From the NCBI GenBank assembly GCA_002427465.1, contig DIRC01000057.1:54563-76087 (forward strand): a stretch of DNA of 21,525 nt. Reading direction: 5' to 3'. Position 1 is the first letter of the stretch. Each line of letters starts with the position of its first letter. The translations under genes and the position numbers were made by a program. The notes under the pieces are model-generated. The model searched no databases, had not been told where the DNA came from, and saw only the letters and a list, made by a program, of their open reading frames with translations. The stretch is from Clostridiales bacterium UBA5446 (GTDB taxonomy: Bacteria; Bacillota; Clostridia; Oscillospirales; Oscillospiraceae). Shown here in pieces: positions 15,620 to 20,474 of the stretch.

Positions 15620-16270
15620 TCAGATCAGAATTTCTCTGCCTTCCATGCTGGCGGCATATTCCTTCTCCACCTCGGAAGCAGAGACCCTTCCGCAAAGAAA
15701 ATCCTTCAGCAGCGAGTCAAAAAGTTTGATATAGTCCGAAAGCGCAGTGGCGATTTCCTCCGTTGTGCAGTCATGTTCGGGGGGGATTCCGATGCTCCGG
15801 ACAAATTTGCCGTCATACAGGGCGTAATCTATCGGGCCTGCAAACCGAAGGGAAAGATACTTGTCCTCAATGCGTTTCCAGAGTCGGAAAAAGGCTGTCA
15901 TTTCCCGGATAAGCGCGGCGGATTGCGTGCGGAATACGACGGATAGTTCACCAAGGGAGCCGTTGGCGGAGCGGTAGAGTTCAACTTCATACTTGACCGT
16001 CGGGCGGTACTTATATTCCAGGCTGGATTTCAGAGACATCGTCATCCCGCTGGGCGCAAAAAAGGGAACGAATTCGCGCGAAGGGGACATAAGGGACTCA
16101 ATCGCACTGAAAATATCGTTGATTCGCCGCTCGGGGGTCGTGATAGAGACATATTCCGCAAGAATCTGGTTGATCAGATTCGAGCGGTTGGTGCCCGCGC
16201 TGTGGGCAAGCATATCCACCTCGCGGATCACTTCATCGTCCAGCATCAGACTGTATAGCGTCTTTTTCAT
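15620..16270 (-). CDS. Ribbon-helix-helix DNA-binding protein, conserved, function unknown
   Basis: Residues 1-43 of this 216-aa protein (KKTLYSLMLDDEVIREVDML, then AGTNRSNLINQILAEYV) fit the ribbon-helix-helix (CopG/Arc) fold: a short beta strand that contacts DNA, then two helices with the G-T/S-N-R-S turn. The remaining 170 residues are not a domain I can name; they contain ELYRSANGSLGELSVVFRTQ and a run of aromatic and basic residues (FFRLWKRIEDKYLSLRF) that could bind a ligand or a partner. No membrane segment is seen. It lies upstream of clpB on the same strand and divergent from the alpha-hydroxy-acid gene, with an inverted repeat between. I infer an autoregulator that may also control its neighbours. 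The modest site AGGCGG lies 7 nt before the ATG. Confidence 0.8.
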   Translation of the reverse strand: MKKTLYSLMLDDEVIREVDMLAHSAGTNRSNLINQILAEYVSITTPERRINDIFSAIESLMSPSREFVPFFAPSGMTMSLKSSLEYKYRPTVKYEVELYRSANGSLGELSVVFRTQSAALIREMTAFFRLWKRIEDKYLSLRFAGPIDYALYDGKFVRSIGIPPEHDCTTEEIATALSDYIKLFDSLLKDFLCGRVSASEVEKEYAASMEGREILI

Positions 16271-16304
16271 TGGGCCACCGCCTGTTCATGATTTATTCTC
16301 CTTA

Positions 16305-16333
16305 ATAGTATACCCCGGAGAAAACTTTGTCAA
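16305..16333 (-). promoter_or_regulatory. Sigma-A promoter for the ribbon-helix-helix gene (and possibly clpB)
   Basis: On the minus strand a perfect TTGACA (16333-16328), 17-nt spacer and TACTAT (16310-16305). The predicted transcript starts near 16298, about 28 nt before the gene's ATG. Confidence 0.8.
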
Positions 16334-16337
16334 CGGC

Positions 16338-16368
16338 ATTATATAAACAAATTTACAGTTTATATAAT
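16338..16368. promoter_or_regulatory. Perfect inverted repeat, candidate operator
   Basis: Arms ATTATATAAAC (16338-16348) and GTTTATATAAT (16358-16368) are separated by 9 nt, so half-site centres are 20 bp apart, about two helical turns. It lies 4 bp upstream of the minus-strand -35 box and about 21 bp upstream of the plus-strand -35 box, between the two divergent genes. The position and symmetry suit a dimeric regulator, with the adjacent ribbon-helix-helix protein the obvious candidate. Confidence 0.6.
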
Positions 16369-16389
16369 TTTGAGTCAAATTAAAAACTA

Positions 16390-16419
16390 TTGTCGCTGCG
16401 TGCGTACCTATGCTATAAT
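16390..16419 (+). promoter_or_regulatory. Promoter for the alpha-hydroxy-acid gene
   Basis: TTGTCG (16390-16395), an 18-nt spacer and a perfect TATAAT (16414-16419) with an upstream TG (TGCTATAAT). The early leader carries the 12-bp palindrome CCGGCATGCCGG (16430-16441), just before the ribosome site; it could be an operator or an RNA hairpin. Confidence 0.75.
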
Positions 16420-16460
16420 TATGAAAATTCCGGCATGCCGGCGTGAAAAGAGGAATGAAC

Positions 16461-17486
16461 GTGACAATTGAAGAAATATGGGAAAACGCACGGGGGATAA
16501 TGGCCCCCAAATGCCGTGTATGTAAAGAATGCAATGGACTGGCCTGCAAGGGCGAGATTCCCGGTGTGGGCGCCGCCGGCGACGCCTCATCCTGGACGGC
16601 CTGTACGGAGTTTTTAAAAAAGGTTAAGCTGAATATGGACACCATCTACGACTTCCAGGGCGTGGATACCGGTGTTTCCATGTTCGGAAGGCATTGGAAA
16701 TCGCCGGTTTTTGTCTCGCCCATCGGCGGAATATCGGGATATAATTATAATGGCGCGATTACCCAGGAAGAATATGACAGGCGTCTGATAGAGGGCGCGT
16801 CCGCGGCCAGCATCCTTGCCTTCGTCGGGGACGGCGCCAGCAGGCAGCAGGTAAAATCCGGCGTCGCCGCCGCCGTGGCGGCGGGAGCTCCGGTGGTGCC
16901 GGTAATGAAGCCGTGGAAAACTGAGGCGTTCATTAAACGCTGGAAAGAGATCAAATGCGGCAATATCATCGCGCTGGGTATGGATATTGACGCCGCAGGG
17001 TTTGCAAATCTGGGAACCGCGGTGGACAGCGTTTCACCGAGGGGCGTTGCCGAGCTAAGGGAGATTGTAAAAGACGCCGGGGTTCCGTTTATTCTCAAGG
17101 GAATTATGACGGCGAAGGGGGCTGAAAAAGCTGCCGAAGCCGGCTGCGAAGCCATTGTCGTTTCCACACATGGCGGCCGCGTGATTCCCTCCGCCCCGGC
17201 CACCTGTTCCGTTCTGCCGGAAATCCGGGCGGCAGTTGGCGGCAGGATGAAGATTCTGGTTGACGGCGGCATCAGGAGCGGTGCGGACGTGTTCAAGGCC
17301 CTGGCGCTTGGCGCGGACGCGGCGATGATCGGCAGGCCATTCGTTATTGCCGGCCACGGCGGGGGAGCGGAAGGCATTGCAGCCTATGCGGAGCATATCA
17401 ATAAGCAGTTGTGTAACATCATGCTCCTTTGCGGCGCGGCGGATATTCGTGCAATTTCGCGCGAGATGGTTAGGATAGAGAGCTGA
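16461..17486 (+). CDS. FMN-dependent alpha-hydroxy-acid oxidizing protein
   Basis: A TIM-barrel flavoprotein of the lactate oxidase/glycolate oxidase/lactate dehydrogenase group, which oxidises 2-hydroxy acids through FMN. Seen in the 341-aa product: VFVSPIGGISG (FMN-side loop), IIALGMDIDAAG, the barrel Lys in PFILKGIMTAKGAEKA, the catalytic HGGR in VSTHGGRVIPSAP, and the phosphate loop ILVDGGIRSGADVFKALALG plus MIGRPF. The N-terminus has the cysteine-rich stretch CRVCKECNGLAC, which classical oxidases lack. The GTG at 16461 lies 7 nt after AGAGG and was preferred over ATG 16455, which abuts the ribosome site, and GTG 16443. In an anaerobe the true electron acceptor is probably not oxygen; substrate and acceptor are unknown. 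It is transcribed alone. Confidence 0.85.
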   Translation: MTIEEIWENARGIMAPKCRVCKECNGLACKGEIPGVGAAGDASSWTACTEFLKKVKLNMDTIYDFQGVDTGVSMFGRHWKSPVFVSPIGGISGYNYNGAITQEEYDRRLIEGASAASILAFVGDGASRQQVKSGVAAAVAAGAPVVPVMKPWKTEAFIKRWKEIKCGNIIALGMDIDAAGFANLGTAVDSVSPRGVAELREIVKDAGVPFILKGIMTAKGAEKAAEAGCEAIVVSTHGGRVIPSAPATCSVLPEIRAAVGGRMKILVDGGIRSGADVFKALALGADAAMIGRPFVIAGHGGGAEGIAAYAEHINKQLCNIMLLCGAADIRAISREMVRIES

Positions 17487-17495
17487 TTATAGTAT

Positions 17496-17530
17496 TGACC
17501 GGGGCTGGTTTCCGGCTCCGGTCAGACTTT
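17496..17530 (+). terminator. Terminator after the alpha-hydroxy-acid gene
   Basis: A 13-bp stem (17496-17508 with 17512-17524, two G-U pairs) closed by a TTT loop and followed by GACTTTT. It lies 10 nt after the stop codon. Confidence 0.75.
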
Positions 17531-17640
17531 TGCGGCGTTTTGCGGTCAGGCAGTGCGCGGGCCGCAATGGCTGAGGCCTGATTGTACTTAGGGGAAAGCA
17601 AAAAGCGTAAGATAAATATTTGGGATAAGAGAATTCTCAC

Positions 17641-17669
17641 TTGATTTTCCGACGCATTTTGGATATAAT
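17641..17669 (+). promoter_or_regulatory. Strong promoter of the tRNA-Ser region
   Basis: TTGATT (17641-17646), a 17-nt spacer and a perfect TATAAT (17664-17669). The start site would be near 17676, some 80 nt before the truncated tRNA-Ser and 270 nt before the intact one. Apart from this promoter, the stretch 17531-17756 shows no gene that I can recognise. Confidence 0.8.
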
Positions 17670-17756
17670 CTAGCGTATTGCAAAGCGGGGCCGCCGGTTA
17701 TTGAAAGCGGCTATGTTTTGTAAACGCTGTTTTTCCGGCAGCTAACCGTGATATCC

Positions 17757-17799
17757 GGAGAGGTATCGAAGCGGTCATAACGGGGCTGACTCGAAATCA
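17757..17799 (+). pseudogene. Truncated tRNA-Ser (5' half only)
   Basis: These 43 nt match the first 43 nt of the intact tRNA-Ser(CGA) 192 nt downstream at 39 positions. They contain the 5' acceptor strand GGAGAGG, a D-arm, and the anticodon loop CTCGAAA with CGA at 17792-17794. After TCGAAATCA the similarity stops. No T-arm (GGTTCGAATCC) follows, and no CCTCTCC to pair with the acceptor strand, so the product cannot fold as a tRNA. The acceptor strand differs from that of the intact gene (GGAGGGT), so this was a separate tRNA-Ser gene rather than a plain local duplication. It sits behind a strong promoter, as a once-working gene would. Confidence 0.8.
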
Positions 17800-17885
17800 A
17801 CACGGTTTGCTACCCGCCAAAGAGCCGCAAACCCGCATGAATCAAGGGCTTTCCGGCATCTGGATTTCATGAATTTGAGGCGTAC

Positions 17886-17907
17886 GCTCACAGTTTGCTC
17901 ACAGTTT
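17886..17907 (+). repeat. Tandem 11-bp direct repeat
   Basis: GCTCACAGTTT occurs twice head to tail (17886-17896, 17897-17907) in the stretch between the two tRNA-Ser sequences, followed by more T- and A-rich sequence. It could be an accessory binding site at an old element end. No protein-coding gene is recognised in 17800-17948. Confidence 0.6.
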
Positions 17908-17948
17908 TCAAAAACAGTGTTTTCCCGCTTATGCGGTTAAATAAATAT

Positions 17949-18037
17949 GGAGGGTTATCGAAGTGGTCATAACGGGGCTGATTCGAAATCAGTTTGACGG
18001 CAACGTCACGTGGGTTCGAATCCCACACCCTCCGCCA
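17949..18037 (+). tRNA. tRNA-Ser (anticodon CGA)
   Basis: An 89-nt class II tRNA. The acceptor stem GGAGGGT pairs with ACCCTCC, followed by discriminator G and an encoded CCA ending at 18037. The anticodon stem GCTGA/TCAGT holds the loop TTCGAAA with anticodon CGA at 17984-17986, reading UCG. A long variable arm (TTGACGGCAACGTCA), as expected for serine, and the T-arm GTGGG-TTCGAAT-CCCAC are complete. The intact gene lies at the boundary of the integrative element and may be its attachment site or its cargo. Confidence 0.95.
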
Positions 18038-18045
18038 CAATTTCC

Positions 18046-18093
18046 AAAAGCTTGATGTCCTGCGGATTTTTCCGCAGGACATCAAGCTTTTTT
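18046..18093. terminator. Strong terminator after tRNA-Ser, also facing the diguanylate cyclase gene
   Basis: A perfect 20-bp stem (18046-18065 with 18072-18091) and 6-nt loop, ending in a TTTTTT run on the plus strand; the minus strand also ends in TTTT. It lies 8 nt after the tRNA and 58 nt past the stop of the convergent gene. The remaining 18094-18151 holds nothing recognisable. Confidence 0.92.
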
Positions 18094-18151
18094 GAACTAT
18101 CTTTCACCCATTATTACCCACCAAAAAGAATTGCAGTTTTGGAGATGCTTC

Positions 18152-19330
18152 CTATTGATCAGCTGATGCAGCCTTGTTTTGCAGCTTATAGGCATACATT
18201 GCCCGATCAGCTTTATTAATGAAAGCAAGTTTACTGTCTTCATATTGGCTGATGCCGACACTTAATGAAATGTCATATTTTTTATCGGAATTTTCATTTC
18301 TTGCCATGAAAGCCTTGACTATTTCACTTTTGAGCCCTTCAGCCTCATTCTTGTTTTCAAAACGCGCAATTATGGCGAACTCATCTCCGCCATACCTCGC
18401 AAGGAAAACATCGTGTGTCTTGCATACTTCTTTCAGAATATTCGCGGTTTCTTTTAATGCCTGATCGCCTTCATAATGCCCATAGGTGTCGTTGATCTGT
18501 TTAAAAGAATCTATATCGCACATAAACAGGTATATATTTCCGCAATTCTTATGCTGGCCTAATACTTCGTCCAAATAACTGTTAAATTTAGACCAGTTAT
18601 TCAACCCAGTAAGTTTGTCTGTTGAAATCTGATGACCTTGCTCATTCATGTATATCACAAATAAGGGAAAAGCATAGCATGGCCAAACTACAGGTATGCC
18701 ACTCCTAAAGCCTGACAAGATGACACCTGCAAAGGGAAAAAGCAGAGAAAGCAGTATAGAGGTATCCGCGCTTCTTTCCCGGCGGTTCCTTGCTAATTTA
18801 TGGTGCCATAAGATCTTTGCCGAAGCATACAGAAGATAAACTGCGGGAAATACTACGACGAACACGTAGTATTTACCATACTGAATCAAATTACTTTGAT
18901 CCAGAGAAATTACCGTATTCGTAGTAAACGACAATACTGTCATCAGAATGCTCGCTGATAACGGCAGTAACAGCAGGCATTTAATTTTTGTACTCTTATT
19001 CGCCCATCTGTCGTGCAATCTTTCTTCCACATACAGCAGCCAGAGGAAAGCGACGATGCAGACCATGATGATAACGCAGGAATGGATTGTTTTATTAATC
19101 CGCAAGGGAAACCTCATTGAGATTCCGTTGAACCCTTTCCACAGGCACTCGAGCACGGTTCCGCACAAAACGCTGATCACAACATTTCGCAGGCAAATGT
19201 TTTCGGTTCCCTGATCGAGGTCTTTGTGCATTCGGTAAAGAATGACGTACAGTAAAAGTATGCAGAAGATGTCAAATTCAATGTATACAAATTTAATATC
19301 AGCGATCATATCTACTATTTCCTTATCCAT
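18152..19330 (-). CDS. Membrane diguanylate cyclase (GGDEF domain)
   Basis: This predicted membrane protein (392 aa) makes cyclic di-GMP from two GTP. The N-terminal part has about six hydrophobic segments (from FVYIEFDIFCILLLYVILY to WPCYAFPLFVIYM) and forms a sensor of unknown input. The C-terminal 160 residues are a GGDEF domain: DKLTGLNN, FMCDIDSFKQINDTYGHYEGD, the active-site loop ARYGGDEFAII with intact GGDEF, and SVGISQY. No RxxD inhibitory site is found at the usual distance before GGDEF, and there is no EAL or HD-GYP domain. ATG at 19330 was chosen, without a good ribosome site; an upstream TTG at 19375 would add 15 residues. It lies downstream of the small acidic ORF, probably in one transcript. 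Its base composition is AT-richer than regions to the left. Confidence 0.88.
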   Translation of the reverse strand: MDKEIVDMIADIKFVYIEFDIFCILLLYVILYRMHKDLDQGTENICLRNVVISVLCGTVLECLWKGFNGISMRFPLRINKTIHSCVIIMVCIVAFLWLLYVEERLHDRWANKSTKIKCLLLLPLSASILMTVLSFTTNTVISLDQSNLIQYGKYYVFVVVFPAVYLLYASAKILWHHKLARNRRERSADTSILLSLLFPFAGVILSGFRSGIPVVWPCYAFPLFVIYMNEQGHQISTDKLTGLNNWSKFNSYLDEVLGQHKNCGNIYLFMCDIDSFKQINDTYGHYEGDQALKETANILKEVCKTHDVFLARYGGDEFAIIARFENKNEAEGLKSEIVKAFMARNENSDKKYDISLSVGISQYEDSKLAFINKADRAMYAYKLQNKAASADQ

Positions 19331-19373
19331 ATATAGGCGTGACGTTCCACCATGTAAAAATATTGTAACAGCC

Positions 19374-19410
19374 AAAGCGAGGATTTGGAATCAGTCCTCA
19401 TCCTCGCTTT
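19374..19410. repeat. Inverted repeat between the small ORF and the diguanylate cyclase gene
   Basis: AAAGCGAGGAT (19374-19384) and ATCCTCGCTTT (19400-19410) form a perfect 11-bp stem with a 15-nt loop. It covers the stop codon of the small acidic ORF and the alternative TTG start of the cyclase gene. No real T-run follows on the minus strand, so it may set RNA stability or translation rather than end transcription. Confidence 0.6.
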
Positions 19411-19564
19411 TCTTGTCTTCTGATGATAACGGAATCACATGAAGTTCCGGTTCTGGAGAGGATATGTAAAGCTCCTCACACTCCTGCTGTGCTGTGATCA
19501 AAATATTGACAGCCTCTTCCGAGGCTCGGAACAGTTTCAAGTACATTTCTTTATAATCTGGCAT
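19391..19564 (-). CDS. Small acidic protein, element-borne, function unknown
   Basis: The 57-aa product starts MPDYKEMYLKLFRASEEAVN and continues as one amphipathic helix, then an acidic tail (SSEDKKSEDED). No catalytic motif or membrane segment is present. ATG at 19564 has GAGGTG 7 nt upstream and was preferred to the longer reading from 19582, which would start inside the promoter region. It is the first gene of the transcript leading to the diguanylate cyclase gene and is divergent from the XRE repressor gene. I recall similar small proteins next to XRE and integrase genes in clostridial elements, without an assigned role. The helix plus acidic tail could suit a partner-binding or DNA-mimic protein; this is speculation. 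Confidence 0.7.
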   Translation of the reverse strand: MPDYKEMYLKLFRASEEAVNILITAQQECEELYISSPEPELHVIPLSSEDKKSEDED

Positions 19565-19585
19565 TGAAGCACACCTCAACATATA

Positions 19586-19614
19586 ATTTTATGCGTTTTT
19601 CGCATGAAAGTCAA
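19586..19614 (-). promoter_or_regulatory. Promoter of the small ORF-diguanylate cyclase transcript
   Basis: On the minus strand TTGACT (19614-19609), a 17-nt spacer and TAAAAT (19591-19586). Operator 1 fills most of the spacer, an ideal place for repression. Confidence 0.8.
19591..19605. promoter_or_regulatory. Operator 1: ATGCG-N5-CGCAT
   Basis: A perfect inverted repeat (spacer TTTTT) located between the -35 and -10 boxes of the minus-strand promoter. It has the same half-sites as operator 2, with centres 25 bp apart. Confidence 0.8.
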
Positions 19615-19615
19615 T

Positions 19616-19630
19616 ATGCGATTATCGCAT
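19616..19630. promoter_or_regulatory. Operator 2: ATGCG-N5-CGCAT
   Basis: A perfect inverted repeat (spacer ATTAT) just upstream of the likely -10 TACAAT (19635-19640) of the XRE gene, whose -35 is poor. Binding here would cover the repressor's own promoter, as in autoregulated phage switches. Confidence 0.78.
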
Positions 19631-19658
19631 AACGTACAATATCTTCGAGGTGAGGATA

Positions 19659-19874
19659 TTGTATCAGCATATTAAAGATTTGAGGGAAGACAACGATTTG
19701 ACCCAGCAACAGGTAGCAGAGTTGCTTAATATCAGCCAAACAACCTACTCCAGATATGAGAGTGGTACGCTTGATATTCCCAGCTCATCATTAATTGCTT
19801 TGGCTAAATATTATAAGACCAGTGTTGATTATCTGCTGGGGCTCACCAAAAATAAAACACCATATGATAAGTAG
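19659..19874 (+). CDS. XRE-family transcriptional repressor
   Basis: The 71-aa protein is a single Cro/C1-type helix-turn-helix domain: IKDLREDNDLTQQQVAELLN, then ISQTTYSRYESGTLDIPSSS with the recognition helix, and LIALAKYYKTSVDYLLG. There is no extra domain for cleavage or ligand sensing. TTG at 19659 lies 6 nt after GAGGTG and was preferred over GTG 19650, which overlaps that site. It is divergent from the small ORF-cyclase transcript, and the space between holds two identical operators that it most likely binds. It converges on the helix-turn-helix gene with a 2-nt gap and no terminator between. Confidence 0.92.
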   Translation: MYQHIKDLREDNDLTQQQVAELLNISQTTYSRYESGTLDIPSSSLIALAKYYKTSVDYLLGLTKNKTPYDK

Positions 19875-19876
19875 CA

Positions 19877-20467
19877 TCACAGCGACATGGATCCGAACGC
19901 CATGCCGCTGTTTTGTTGCTCCGCACAAAACTCCTCCAGCAGCAGACGGTGCGCTTTTGACTTTACCGAAATGCGCTGACCCTCCGGCGAGGCCAGATAT
20001 TCCGCCAGGGATTCCTTCGAGATCAGGTTAACGCCGTAATAAGTAACGCCTTTTACATGGCAGAGCTGGAGCCAGCGGTTCATAGTCGTTGTCCCGTAGC
20101 CGCAGAGGGCCTCCGCCTGCTTCACCGTGAGCATATCGTGGGCGTCCTGCCAGCGCTCTATCAACAGAGAAAAAAGCGCTTCACTGTCAAGGTAAGTATT
20201 CGGCGTATTATTATGGCGACTGCCGTTGGAGAAAGCGCCGCGGGGAATCACTGCATCCAGCTCTCCGGCATCCCGCCTGGTTAGAAAATCAATCACATCC
20301 TCCAACTGAATCCGAAAGCGCCGCGTCTGCTTGCCGGAATCCTCGCAGGGAATCACACCGTGCTCCAGCATCCACAGCGCCTTGCGCTTGCTGATGTGGC
20401 AGATACGGTAAAGCTGCTCCATGGAAATCGTTTCGGGGTATTCCTCCCGTAAAAAATCGTAGCCCAT
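19877..20467 (-). CDS. Protein with two helix-turn-helix domains, possible excisionase or directionality factor
   Basis: The 196-aa protein has two excisionase/MerR-like winged-helix segments. The first spans about residues 14-64 (SMEQLYRICHISKRKALWML through RRFRIQLEDVIDFL), the second about 112-165 (LTVKQAEALCGYGTTTMNRW through LISKESLAEYLASPEG). Both follow the pattern helix-turn-helix, then a wing ending in a V-I-D-F-L or L-A-E-Y-L helix. The linker is serine- and asparagine-rich. It lies directly downstream of the integrase gene on the same strand; its GAGGT ribosome site overlaps the integrase stop codon, so the two are made together. I infer a role in excision or attachment-site choice; a plain transcription regulator is also possible. 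Confidence 0.75.
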   Translation of the reverse strand: MGYDFLREEYPETISMEQLYRICHISKRKALWMLEHGVIPCEDSGKQTRRFRIQLEDVIDFLTRRDAGELDAVIPRGAFSNGSRHNNTPNTYLDSEALFSLLIERWQDAHDMLTVKQAEALCGYGTTTMNRWLQLCHVKGVTYYGVNLISKESLAEYLASPEGQRISVKSKAHRLLLEEFCAEQQNSGMAFGSMSL

Positions 20468-20474
20468 AAGTACC

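Noticed and set aside
16233..16289. 18-codon upstream ORF overlapping the ribbon-helix-helix start, with AGGAG 8 nt before it
   Set aside because: The promoter at 16305-16333 would start transcription near 16298, so most of that AGGAG site would not be in the RNA. Kept as a weak possibility only.
17757..17850. First tRNA-Ser copy as a working tRNA or one split by an intron
   Set aside because: No T-arm or matching acceptor strand follows, and the second copy has its own different 5' half, so splicing would not give a paired acceptor stem.
17888..18085. 65-codon minus-strand reading frame across the tRNA-Ser (contains RRVWDSNPRDVA)
   Set aside because: It is antisense to the tRNA; the WDSNPR pattern is a well-known false protein from tRNA T-arms.
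19331..19564. Cyclic di-GMP (GEMM) riboswitch before the diguanylate cyclase gene
   Set aside because: No GEMM core or tetraloop-receptor pattern; only a simple 11-bp stem is present.
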